DNA of 49,879 nucleotides from an uncultured Prevotellaceae bacterium. Lineage in GTDB: Bacteria; Bacteroidota; Bacteroidia; Bacteroidales; Bacteroidaceae. This document shows positions 13,104 through 20,943 of the stretch, one piece after another. Each line of letters begins with the position of its first letter. The stretch's first letter is position 1. Position numbers and translations under genes: made by a program. Below the pieces are notes generated by a model. That model made no database searches. It was not told where the DNA came from and saw only the letters and a program-made list of their open reading frames with translations. The stretch covers positions 1-49,879 of the forward strand of contig CAMHEL010000011.1 of NCBI GenBank assembly GCA_946184125.1. The letters run 5' to 3'.

Positions 13104-15002
13104 ATGAAGAAAACGATAAAAGCCACCCTGACGTTATGTCTCGTGCTCTTTGGCTTCATGGAAGCCATTGCGCATCAGTCAGCAGCTTCACCCTGCATAG
13201 GTGTGGCGACAGAGACGGCAGACACCACTGCCGGTGAATGGCTGAGGATTGGCGACGAGAAGTACGACCAGAAGGACTACGCCGGGGCGGCTGCTTGTTA
13301 TGGCAAGGGCGCCGAGCAAGGACTTGCAGAAGCACAGTTCAAATACGGATATGCTTTGTACTTCGGCGAGGGAATTGGTGTTGACTACACCACTGCCTCG
13401 ATGTGGTTCAAGCGTGCCGCCTTGCAGGGGCATGGCAAAGCGATGAACAACCTGGCCTTTTGCTATATGTACGGCAAGGGCGTGCCAACCGATTACGACA
13501 AGGCCCTGCAGTATCTGAAAGATGCCGCCAACACGGGTTTCAAGGAAGCCCAGATTACGTTGGCAGAATGTTATGAGAAAGGGGTGTTGGTGGAGAAAGA
13601 CGAGCAAGAAGCCCGTCGATGGTCTCAAATCGCCTCAGCCCCTCCCACCCCACCGGCCAATGACACTCATCCTGAGCCCGACACGTCAACGAACGATTCC
13701 TCTGGCAACATTCACATCGAGGAAGTATCCCCCGACACTCCGGTGATGCAGGCTCAGAACGAGCAACCAGACGGCACAATTCCCCACAATCCATCACAGG
13801 CCGGGAAGCCCACCATCCTGAGCAAGGAAGACATACTCAACAAGGGCAATCAGCCCAAGACAGAGCCCACGGCTCCAGCCACCGAGGAGCAGACCTCGCC
13901 AACGGCCGACGCATCGGCTACCGAGGAGCAAGCCTCGCCAATGATAGCTGTCTCAACCATAGCGGCCAAAGCCCCTGTGGTCAACATCCTCTTCCCCGTC
14001 GACAACGCTCCGTTCCACACCAATTCCATCAAAATCAAGTATCAGCTGATAGCCAAGGGCTTGGAAGACAAGACACGCATCACCGTGATGGTGGATGGTG
14101 TGAAACAACCTACCGACCGAACCGTCCGTGCGGCGAGCACGATCGACGTGGATCTCCCCGACCACGACTGCACGGTCATTCTCTACGCCCAAAACGAATA
14201 CGGCAACAGCGAGCCAGCCAGCATCCGGCTGAAGAGGGAGAAAAGACAGGAGGAAAAGCCACGCCTCCTGGCTGTGGCCATTGGCGTAGGCCAATACAAC
14301 GACCCTCAGTTGCCCTCCCTGAAATTCACCTGCAAGGATGCCCGCGACTTCTGCTCGGCCATCACGAAGAAGAAGAAATTCCCCTACAGCGAAGTACAAG
14401 TGAAGCTTCTATGCGACAGCATGGCCACCCGAGGTGAGATTTTCGAGGCCATGGAGTGGCTGAAGCAGGAAGCGACCCCCAACGACGTCTGCATGTTCTA
14501 CTATGCCGGACATGGTTACCGTGATGAGAAAGACCGTTTCTACTTCATGTCCTATGGTGGTACGACCAACCGCCTTTACGACTGTTTCAGCAGTGCCGAC
14601 TTCCGCCGCGTAGTGGAGGATGTGAACAGCAAGTTAGTGGTTTTCGTCGATGCCTGCTTCTCCGGTGCATTGATGGAAGGCAACCGGTCGGCATCGACAA
14701 ATTTCATCGACCAGCTGCGCCGCACGAAAAACGGGATGGTGCTTTACGCCTCGAGCTCCTCGGACACCAAATCCAAAGAAGACTCGTCATGGGGAAATGG
14801 CGCATTCACCAAAGCCCTTGTCGAAGCCCTGAATGGTGCTGCACGAGGCGACGATAACGAAGGCCTGTCCACCCAGGTATTGGAACAATATCTCTACAAA
14901 GAAGTCAAGAGGCTGACTGACGCGAAGCAGATTCCCGTTTTCATGAATCCCAATGGTATCGAACATTTTTATCTATTCACCTATGAAGAAGACCAACCTT
15001 AG
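13104..15002 (+). CDS. Secreted Sel1-repeat/caspase-like (peptidase C14) protein
   Basis: This is a 632-residue protein with a signal peptide (MKKTIKATLTLCLVLFGFME then AIAHQ). Sel1-like repeats lie at about residues 60-175 (GLAEAQFKYGYALYFGEGIG, GKAMNNLAFCYMYGKGVPTD, GFKEAQITLAECYEKG). A Pro/Thr/Glu-rich linker follows to about 290, then an Ig-like domain (VVNILFPVDNAPFHTNS). The caspase-fold domain runs from about 385 to the end. The catalytic dyad is present: His470 in FYYAGHGYRD and Cys518 in VVFVDACFSGAL. It also has YASSSSDTKSKED and GNGAFTKALVEAL, typical of bacterial metacaspase-like C14 proteins. These are cysteine peptidases, often cutting after Arg/Lys; the substrate here is unknown. 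The signal peptide places it in the periplasm, beside the CHASE2 sensor domain. The gene overlaps the next one by 20 bp. Confidence 0.88.
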   Translation: MKKTIKATLTLCLVLFGFMEAIAHQSAASPCIGVATETADTTAGEWLRIGDEKYDQKDYAGAAACYGKGAEQGLAEAQFKYGYALYFGEGIGVDYTTASMWFKRAALQGHGKAMNNLAFCYMYGKGVPTDYDKALQYLKDAANTGFKEAQITLAECYEKGVLVEKDEQEARRWSQIASAPPTPPANDTHPEPDTSTNDSSGNIHIEEVSPDTPVMQAQNEQPDGTIPHNPSQAGKPTILSKEDILNKGNQPKTEPTAPATEEQTSPTADASATEEQASPMIAVSTIAAKAPVVNILFPVDNAPFHTNSIKIKYQLIAKGLEDKTRITVMVDGVKQPTDRTVRAASTIDVDLPDHDCTVILYAQNEYGNSEPASIRLKREKRQEEKPRLLAVAIGVGQYNDPQLPSLKFTCKDARDFCSAITKKKKFPYSEVQVKLLCDSMATRGEIFEAMEWLKQEATPNDVCMFYYAGHGYRDEKDRFYFMSYGGTTNRLYDCFSSADFRRVVEDVNSKLVVFVDACFSGALMEGNRSASTNFIDQLRRTKNGMVLYASSSSDTKSKEDSSWGNGAFTKALVEALNGAARGDDNEGLSTQVLEQYLYKEVKRLTDAKQIPVFMNPNGIEHFYLFTYEEDQP

Positions 15003-15897
15003 ACTGAAGCGTGCCGCCGCTTTGTTGCTGACAGTGCTGTTGGCACAGATGAGCTATGCCGCCGATTATTTGGTGTACTCTGTGATTGGCGATGTAAAGC
15101 AACAGAAGGCGAACGAATTTGTCACGCTGAAGGCACGCAGCACGATACAATCGGGCACCCGCCTGTCGATAGGCAAAGAGAGCGTGGTAACGGTCATCGA
15201 TGAGCGCTCCAACAAGCTCCACTCCTTGACCACAACAGGCATCAACAGCGTGCAGTCGCTGATAGCCAAGTCGAAGAGTTCGAAGAGCCTTTCCAAACAA
15301 TATGTGAGCTATATGGTGAAACGTCTCTTCTCGAAAGAGAGCAACACGCTGTCGCATCCCAGCACCTACATGCAGACTGCAGCGGCAGCCTACCGCTCCA
15401 CCACCACCGATTCACTCCTTCTCAACACATTGGCATGCCTGGCGACAGGGTCCACCACCGTCGAAAGGGCCGTCACCCTTCCCCAGACCCAAGTCAGCGG
15501 CGACTACGACGTCAGGTTCGAACTGATCTCATGCGCCACAGGTGAGCCCATCACGAAAGAGGTGCCCCCCAACACCAGCTGCTACGTGAGAGTGAGCAAC
15601 GGCACGAAGCTGCCCTTGTATGTGAACGTGCTCGACATCGATGAGAACGGAGGGAAATACCTTGTCCTCCCCGTCGATGAAGCCGCCCTGTGTGCACACC
15701 TGCTGGTTCCTCCCGAAAGCACAGTGTCGTTCACATCCGAGCCCTTCGAGTTCATGGATGCCAAGTCGAAGGAAGCCTTCCTGCTGGTGGCAACAGAAGA
15801 GCCAGTGGATTTCAGCATTCTGATGAGCCCCATCCGTGGGAACGGCGGTAAGCCCTTAAAATCAGGACTTTACAGAAACATTTATGAAACCAAATAA
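14983..15897 (+). CDS. Exported FecR-like/DUF4384 protein
   Basis: The 304-residue protein starts at ATG 14983 (MKKTNLRLKRAAALLLTVLL then AQMSYA, a signal peptide), inside the end of the caspase gene. The N-terminal part (YLVYSVIGDVKQQ, LKARSTIQSGTRLSIGKESV, VTVIDERSNKLHSL) has the beta-strand rhythm of FecR-like periplasmic domains. The C-terminal part from about residue 175 resembles DUF4384: YDVRFELISCATG, TSCYVRVSNGTKLPLYVNVL, DIDENGGKYLVLPVDE, then a closing FLLVATEEPVDFSIL. DUF4384 recurs next to or fused to bacterial caspase-like peptidases, so its placement here supports a functional partnership. The next gene overlaps its end by 14 bp, indicating tight co-translation. Confidence 0.72.
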   Translation: MKKTNLRLKRAAALLLTVLLAQMSYAADYLVYSVIGDVKQQKANEFVTLKARSTIQSGTRLSIGKESVVTVIDERSNKLHSLTTTGINSVQSLIAKSKSSKSLSKQYVSYMVKRLFSKESNTLSHPSTYMQTAAAAYRSTTTDSLLLNTLACLATGSTTVERAVTLPQTQVSGDYDVRFELISCATGEPITKEVPPNTSCYVRVSNGTKLPLYVNVLDIDENGGKYLVLPVDEAALCAHLLVPPESTVSFTSEPFEFMDAKSKEAFLLVATEEPVDFSILMSPIRGNGGKPLKSGLYRNIYETK

Positions 15898-16600
15898 TTG
15901 TCAGTTGCACGACAGTCGGGCAATCCATAGGAAACCGACGGGGACGCCAGCGCTTCTCCGCCTCACACTGAGTCTCCTTCTGGCAATAACGGCTCTGACC
16001 GCCGCTGCCCAGCGTGTGGACAGAGACAAAGTAAGCGCCGACGAGACACTCTATGAACTGCTTACCTCCAACCACACAGCAATGGAAGCCACCCCCCGGC
16101 AGTTCACCGAGAAAGACCTGGAGAGCACCTACGATGTGAACCTATTCCTGGTCAAAGGCACTTACTACCAACAGGAAACCATCAACAACAGTTTCTACGT
16201 AAGGAAAGAAGGCAACGGCTATCAACCCGTCTTCGACGAAAGCTACCCTATGGAATCGTTTGTCAACCTCATGCTCAATCAAGTGGCAGGTCAAGACAAA
16301 AAGATTGCCATCACGCAGCATGTCTATAAAGGGAAGAAGACCATCAGCCCCATCCCGATGTCAAGCATCCACGATATGCTGCAATCGACCATGGACGTTT
16401 ACTGCAGTGTGATGTCCATCAAGAAGAGCAACATGAAAGCCATGATGATATTCCATCACCGGAAACTCGACTTCATCCACATGTTCATTCTGGAAGCCAC
16501 TCCCGAACAGCTCTTCTCACCCCAGTCGGTCATTGAGGCTGAGCTATATGGCAATATTCCCCAAAGCAACATCAAATCCCTTTTTAAGAAATACAATTAA
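15884..16600 (+). CDS. Exported protein of unknown function, caspase operon gene 4
   Basis: This 238-residue protein belongs to no family I recognise. After a long polar n-region, a hydrophobic segment (LLRLTLSLLLAITALTAAAQ, about residues 24-43) forms a plausible signal peptide with a cleavage site after AAAQ. The mature part is alpha/beta without further membrane segments. It includes DVNLFLVKGTYYQQE, HVYKGKKTISPIPMSSIHDM and FHHRKLDFIHMFILEATPEQ. It overlaps the FecR/DUF4384 gene by 14 bp and is followed after 2 bp by the NTF2-like gene, so it is part of the same operon and its product is expected in the periplasm. Confidence 0.7.
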   Translation: MKPNNCQLHDSRAIHRKPTGTPALLRLTLSLLLAITALTAAAQRVDRDKVSADETLYELLTSNHTAMEATPRQFTEKDLESTYDVNLFLVKGTYYQQETINNSFYVRKEGNGYQPVFDESYPMESFVNLMLNQVAGQDKKIAITQHVYKGKKTISPIPMSSIHDMLQSTMDVYCSVMSIKKSNMKAMMIFHHRKLDFIHMFILEATPEQLFSPQSVIEAELYGNIPQSNIKSLFKKYN

Positions 16601-16602
16601 CT

Positions 16603-17592
16603 ATGAAGACTTACCTTATCAGACTTGCATTTCTCCTCTGCATATCATTCACCGTACATGAAACCTCCGCCCAGGGCAACTTCTTTGAAATCAAAGACGG
16701 CATTAGCGATGAGGCACTGAAAAAGACGATGGAGACCAACGTCAACGAGCTCATCTCCTCATTCAAGGCTGCTGTCATCGACAACAAGAAGCCCAAACTG
16801 TCGAAAGACAATTTCACGGCCGACGTCATCAACGACATCCAGGAGATGTGGAAGAGCAGCGCCATGAATTTTCCCATCACCCACCTGAAAAGCCATTGCC
16901 TGAACACGCCTTCAGGTTTTCAGGTCCGTGGAATCCCGGTTGATGTACTTGAGGCCGACAAGGATGAGCAGCGTCAGGAACTGACCATAGACTTTCTTCG
17001 CAACGGCATGATCAACGGAGTGTCGATAGCTATTGAGATGAACCGCTACGACATGATTATGGCTGAAAAGAAAGACGACATCGATTTCGCCCGTCGTCAA
17101 ATCATCATCAACTTCGTGGAGAATTTCCGCACGGCATACAACCGTAAGGATTTGAAATACCTCAACAGTGTATTCAGCGATGCGGCGCTGATTATCACGG
17201 GAAAAGTGATAAAGGAAAAGCCCAACAGCGACATCACCAAGATGACACTGAACAACAATCGCGTGGTGTATATCAAACAGTCGAAGACAGAATACCTTGC
17301 CAAACTTCAGCAGATATTCAAAAGAGCCAAGTTCCTCAACGTAAAATTTGAGGACGTGGAGTTGGTGAGGCATCCCAAATACAAAGACATCTACGGTGTC
17401 AACCTCAAGCAGTACTGGCACACCAACTATTACCAGGATGTGGGGTATCTGTTCCTGATGATAGACTTCCGCGACCCCGACAATCCCATTATTCATGTGC
17501 GTACCTGGCAGCCTGAGAAAGACGACCAAGGGCATGTGCTGACCAAAAAAGAAGACGCATACCACTTGGGTACATTCAGAATATGGAGATAA
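16603..17592 (+). CDS. Exported NTF2-like protein, caspase operon gene 5
   Basis: The 329-residue protein has a signal peptide (MKTYLIRLAFLLCISFTVHE then TSAQ). The first half (about 25-165) is helical and unassigned. The second half fits an NTF2/SnoaL-like alpha+beta cone. It opens with NFVENFRTAYNRKDLKYLNS and FSDAALIITGKVI, then has YLAKLQQIFKRAKFLNVKFE, GVNLKQYWHTNYYQDVGYLF and DPDNPIIHVRTWQP. Such domains bind ligands or mediate protein contacts; no catalytic residues can be assigned. Its place 2 bp after gene 4 and 28 bp before the TPR/barrel gene suggests a periplasmic component of the same system. Confidence 0.68.
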   Translation: MKTYLIRLAFLLCISFTVHETSAQGNFFEIKDGISDEALKKTMETNVNELISSFKAAVIDNKKPKLSKDNFTADVINDIQEMWKSSAMNFPITHLKSHCLNTPSGFQVRGIPVDVLEADKDEQRQELTIDFLRNGMINGVSIAIEMNRYDMIMAEKKDDIDFARRQIIINFVENFRTAYNRKDLKYLNSVFSDAALIITGKVIKEKPNSDITKMTLNNNRVVYIKQSKTEYLAKLQQIFKRAKFLNVKFEDVELVRHPKYKDIYGVNLKQYWHTNYYQDVGYLFLMIDFRDPDNPIIHVRTWQPEKDDQGHVLTKKEDAYHLGTFRIWR

Positions 17593-17620
17593 ACGTGAAA
17601 TCATTATTAACCATACCAAT

Positions 17621-18961
17621 ATGAGAAAAGCATTTATATTATTGGCCGTCTGCCTATTGGCATACACAGCCAAGGCTCAGCAAACCCTGCAAGTAGAAGA
17701 CTTGTCGAACCCCCTCGATGTTTACACCAGCATAGAGGACCAAGCGGCTCTAAGGGTGCGCTGCCATCAAGACCTCTCGCTGAGTTTCTCGTCAACACAC
17801 GACGAAAGTGTTATCCCATTCAAAAAGGATTTGGAGGGGAATGACTCCATTTACTATTTTGAATTCCCCACAGGAAAAGAATATCGAGGCCGCATTCTCA
17901 CCATCGTGTCGCCTGGCTACACCTTCGTGGAAGTGCCTTTGGAACTCTCGCCCAAGCAGTTGGTGACACTTAGGGTGTTCGACCCCAACAGTCTGGTGGA
18001 TGCCGGGTGCTACCGGAAGCACCGCAACCAAGGTATGGCCGAACTGAAAAAGGGCAACTACACCGAGGCACGCAACCAATTCGACCTCGCCTCGCAATGC
18101 TCCGACACCGACCCCGACGAGAACTTCGCCAATCTGAGGAAAGTCGACAGTCTGATCGTGCTGCGCCAGGAGGCCGACATCAATTATGACCTCAGCGACT
18201 ACGCCAAGGCATCTGAAATCTATTCCCGCATCATCGGTCTGAACCCTTACGACGAATATGCAAAAGAGCGTCTCAACGAGTGCAACATCAAGTTTTCCTC
18301 GGAATGCACCATCACCTTCAAGAAAGCAGAGGCTTATTTCAACGAGCGTGAATACGAGAAGGCCAAAGAACTGTACGAGAAGATTATCAAGAAAGAATGC
18401 TTTCAGGCTCCCATGGCTGCCGACCGCATCACGTCTATCGACCGTTTCATGACGTCAAAGAAATATCATGCCACCGTGCTGACTTACGAATGGACCGACG
18501 GTGCCCCCATCGGTTTCCATATCGGTCGTTACAACATGCATAAAGCAGGTGGATATTTCCACATGAATATCAATCAGAAAATTTTTGACGCTTTACGTAA
18601 TGCAGGCGAGATAGGCGACAATCCCGAAGCCCAGTTTGGTTTCGGATGGACCCTGAAGATTGCCAATCCCATTTGGATTCATTTCGGACCTGGACTGGGT
18701 GCGAAATTGTATTACGGCGATTACAAGAAAGACAAATATCCCGACAAGAAAGGCAAGCCCGTCGACCCTGAAGATGTGAAGGACGAAGACCGCGATAAGC
18801 TCAATGCATCCTTCTCTGTCAACCCCGAAATAGGTGTGACCATCAAGCACAGCTACTTCGCGATTCGCGCCACATATTTTTACCGTTTCGCGATGAAAAA
18901 AGAGCTTGAGGATTATATGGGCAGACACCATTTCATGTTGGGCATAGGTGTGGCATTCTGA
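17621..18961 (+). CDS. Exported TPR protein with C-terminal barrel-like domain, caspase operon gene 6
   Basis: The 446-residue protein has a signal peptide (MRKAFILLAVCLLAYTAKAQ). A beta-rich N-terminal domain follows (about 25-125; IVSPGYTFVEVPLEL is reminiscent of PEGA-like or carboxypeptidase-regulatory folds). TPR-like helices span about 130-275 (HRNQGMAELKKGNYTEARNQ, YDLSDYAKASEIYSRIIGLN, AEAYFNEREYEKAKELYEKI). The last part, from about 285, has alternating strands and ends MGRHHFMLGIGVAF with a terminal Phe, typical of outer-membrane barrels. It could anchor the operon's products at the outer membrane. A bidirectional terminator follows 22 bp after its stop, marking the operon end. Confidence 0.75.
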   Translation: MRKAFILLAVCLLAYTAKAQQTLQVEDLSNPLDVYTSIEDQAALRVRCHQDLSLSFSSTHDESVIPFKKDLEGNDSIYYFEFPTGKEYRGRILTIVSPGYTFVEVPLELSPKQLVTLRVFDPNSLVDAGCYRKHRNQGMAELKKGNYTEARNQFDLASQCSDTDPDENFANLRKVDSLIVLRQEADINYDLSDYAKASEIYSRIIGLNPYDEYAKERLNECNIKFSSECTITFKKAEAYFNEREYEKAKELYEKIIKKECFQAPMAADRITSIDRFMTSKKYHATVLTYEWTDGAPIGFHIGRYNMHKAGGYFHMNINQKIFDALRNAGEIGDNPEAQFGFGWTLKIANPIWIHFGPGLGAKLYYGDYKKDKYPDKKGKPVDPEDVKDEDRDKLNASFSVNPEIGVTIKHSYFAIRATYFYRFAMKKELEDYMGRHHFMLGIGVAF

Positions 18962-18983
18962 CACGCTGTGACAGTTTATACTC

Positions 18984-19029
18984 GAAAGGGCATAAGATAT
19001 TGAAAATCCTTCTTATGCCCTTTCTTTTG
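18984..19029. terminator. Bidirectional terminator between the caspase and DUF4252/sigma operons
   Basis: The 13-bp inverted repeat GAAAGGGCATAAG (18984-18996) and CTTATGCCCTTTC (19012-19024) is followed on the plus strand by TTTTG. The minus strand lacks a long T-run, so it is strongest for the plus-strand operon. It sits between two convergent operons. Confidence 0.75.
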
Positions 19030-19067
19030 TGATACTCTTTTCCACTTTTTCATCCACCAGGCCGAGT

Positions 19068-19526
19068 TCATTTGATGGACTGAATGTCTTTTAGTGAGAT
19101 TTTACCTTTGACAGAGATGATGCTGATTTCATCGCTCTCTTCGGAGAGGAGCACGAATTCCGACTTATCCTTACTGATTTTTTTGTGGTAGATGGTGGTA
19201 CGCTCCCCGCTGTCGTTGATTTGCATGGCCACCTCATATTTTCCGTTTCCGTAAACCTCGAGCGCTTGTTTTTTGACGGAAGGGATAAGTGATGGTCTTT
19301 CGCAGGTGAGCACCCTCAGTTGGTCGAGTTTCGCCGCGATGCTGCTGATGTCATGCTTACCGGTTTTCACATTGGGTATCATCTGCAGCATGGTTTTCGA
19401 GATGAATATGGTGGTGATGCCATCCATATCATTGAATTTTTCGAACAAAGCATCCTGTGCCATTGCCTTTTCCGATGCGAATGTTGCCATCAGAACGACG
19501 AGCAGCGTATATAGTAGTGATTTCAT
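19068..19526 (-). CDS. DUF4252 exported protein, copy 3
   Basis: The 152-residue protein has a signal peptide (MKSLLYTLLVVLMATFASEK then AMAQ). The mature part begins DALFEKFNDMDGITTIFISK and ends LLSEESDEISIISVKGKISL, the pattern shared with the two other copies in this operon. DUF4252 proteins are small secreted Bacteroidetes proteins of unknown role. It is the last gene of the minus-strand operon, 25 bp downstream of the anti-sigma gene. Being separated from the other two copies by the sigma/anti-sigma pair, it may be a target or ligand of that pair, which is an inference. Confidence 0.82.
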   Translation of the reverse strand: MKSLLYTLLVVLMATFASEKAMAQDALFEKFNDMDGITTIFISKTMLQMIPNVKTGKHDISSIAAKLDQLRVLTCERPSLIPSVKKQALEVYGNGKYEVAMQINDSGERTTIYHKKISKDKSEFVLLSEESDEISIISVKGKISLKDIQSIK

Positions 19527-19551
19527 TGTCTATGTCTATAGAGTATAGTGT

Positions 19552-19938
19552 TTATTCTATGGCTTTGTTGATGGCCTCTGAGAATTTGAGCAGTGCCCGT
19601 TGAGCTTCCGCTGCCGCATCCTCAGGGTTGTCGAAAGTGTCTTCGGTCATTTGCAGTTGTGCGTACTCTTGCTCTTTGTAATGCTTATTGACTATCGACA
19701 CCATGAGAATGAAGAGGAGTGATGCCGCCACTCCAGCGACCCATTTCATGGTAGAGCTGACAGACCTTCTCTGCGTGAGCTGTTCGACAGTTTCCCATTG
19801 GTCGATTTGTTTTTCCAGCCTTTGCTCCATGGTCTGGAGCAAGTTCTCAGCCTGTTCCATTTCCTCTTCTGTGGCCCTGTTGTGGCATACTTGCTCAAAC
19901 AGGTGGTCGTGATTGCGAAATTGGTTGGTCGGTATCAT
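19552..19938 (-). CDS. Probable membrane anti-sigma factor
   Basis: This 128-residue protein has a cytoplasmic N-terminal helical part (NHDHLFEQVCHNRATEEEM and a Glu-rich helix), one membrane segment near residues 64-84 (MKWVAGVAASLLFILMVSIV) and a short periplasmic tail of about 45 residues. It has no zinc-binding HxxxCxxC motif. Its start overlaps the sigma factor stop by 4 bp, and that coupling plus topology is the main basis for the call. Anti-sigma factors of this form hold their ECF sigma at the membrane until an envelope signal releases it. A non-regulatory membrane protein cannot be excluded. Confidence 0.68.
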   Translation of the reverse strand: MIPTNQFRNHDHLFEQVCHNRATEEEMEQAENLLQTMEQRLEKQIDQWETVEQLTQRRSVSSTMKWVAGVAASLLFILMVSIVNKHYKEQEYAQLQMTEDTFDNPEDAAAEAQRALLKFSEAINKAIE

Positions 19939-20429
19939 AGTTTGTTGAATAGTGCCCGTAAGTTTTTTCTTGCTCGGCTCAGCAGCGTACGTATATTGAC
20001 ATGCGAGAGTCCTGTCTGGCGGTTGATTTCCTCATCAGAGAGTTGTTCGATGTCGTGCATGATGATGACCTGTTGCTGTTTCTGAGGCAGATGTCCAATG
20101 AGTCTTGTCACTTGTTCCACCTCGTCGTGAGTCTCCACCTGCTGCATGAGGTCATCGCCGTCCATCGGCGGCAAGTCCTCAGGAGCAGCATCGTCCATAT
20201 CGATGTGTTTTCGTCTTCTCTGGTCGAGGAAAAGATGTCTGACAAGCGTGGTGAGATAAGCCTCATCGTTTTTGATGTCGCCAAGTTCCTCCCTTTTCAT
20301 CCACAGTTTTAGGAACGCCTCCTGCACCAGGTCCTCCGCGTCCTGCGTGCTGTTGGTCAGTCGCCATGCCACCCAGAAGCAGTGACGCCAATGAGGCATG
20401 AATCGTTGTTTGAAGGCGACGGCATCCAT
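19935..20429 (-). CDS. ECF-type RNA polymerase sigma factor
   Basis: The 164-residue protein has region 2 at about 15-80 (DAEDLVQEAFLKLWMKREEL, the core-binding/-10 part) and region 4 at about 105-160. Region 4 contains LIGHLPQKQQQVIIMHDIEQ and the helix-turn-helix LSDEEINRQTGLSHVNIRTL followed by LSRARKNLRALF. There is no region 1.1 or region 3, as expected for ECF factors. It directs RNA polymerase to a small regulon, presumably in response to an envelope signal. It lies 10 bp after a DUF4252 gene and overlaps the anti-sigma gene by 4 bp. Unlike many Bacteroidetes ECF loci, there is no FecR-TonB receptor trio here. The products most tightly linked to it are the secreted DUF4252 proteins. 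Confidence 0.92.
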   Translation of the reverse strand: MDAVAFKQRFMPHWRHCFWVAWRLTNSTQDAEDLVQEAFLKLWMKREELGDIKNDEAYLTTLVRHLFLDQRRRKHIDMDDAAPEDLPPMDGDDLMQQVETHDEVEQVTRLIGHLPQKQQQVIIMHDIEQLSDEEINRQTGLSHVNIRTLLSRARKNLRALFNKL

Positions 20430-20439
20430 TCTGCTAAGG

Positions 20440-20916
20440 TTATTTCATGACATCCACGATGGTGTCTATGTCCTTAGGGCTCACCTTGCCCTTGATTTGC
20501 ACGAGAGAGCATTCCTCTTTTCCAGTGCTGAGCAGCAGCAACTCGCTGATGTTCTTGCCTTTTTGTCGGACGAGCACCCTTGTCCGCTCGCCCTTGTCGT
20601 ACGAGCTGGCCAGTTCATGGTATCCCTTCACTTGCATGCTGTTTGCCATCGCCGCGAACTGTTTTCTGACTTCCGGCGCGCAATCCTCCAAGTCGAGTGT
20701 CCTCAGCGAGCGGACACAGCGCAGGGCAGTGCGTGCGGCAGGGTCATCAGCATGACGCATGACGAGGGGTCTGGCAACGGATAACAGCAGTCGTCCGATA
20801 TGCACATACTCGGCATCTTTCATGCCTTTGAACTGTTGGAAGAGGTCGCTGGGAGTCTGCGCATGAGCCGACAGCCCAGCGACCATAATAATGAGAGAGA
20901 TGATGATTGGTTTCAT
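20440..20916 (-). CDS. DUF4252 exported protein, copy 2
   Basis: The 158-residue protein has a signal peptide (MKPIIISLIIMVAGLSAHAQ). The mature part starts PSDLFQQFKGMKDAEYVHIG and ends LLSTGKEECSLVQIKGKVSP, parallel to copies 1 and 3. Its sequence is well diverged from them (for example a longer central Arg/Ala-rich part), so this is an old duplication. It lies 27 bp after copy 1 and 10 bp before the sigma gene, and is co-transcribed with both. Confidence 0.82.
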   Translation of the reverse strand: MKPIIISLIIMVAGLSAHAQTPSDLFQQFKGMKDAEYVHIGRLLLSVARPLVMRHADDPAARTALRCVRSLRTLDLEDCAPEVRKQFAAMANSMQVKGYHELASSYDKGERTRVLVRQKGKNISELLLLSTGKEECSLVQIKGKVSPKDIDTIVDVMK

Positions 20917-20943
20917 TGTTTGGAATTGATTACCAGACAGTTG

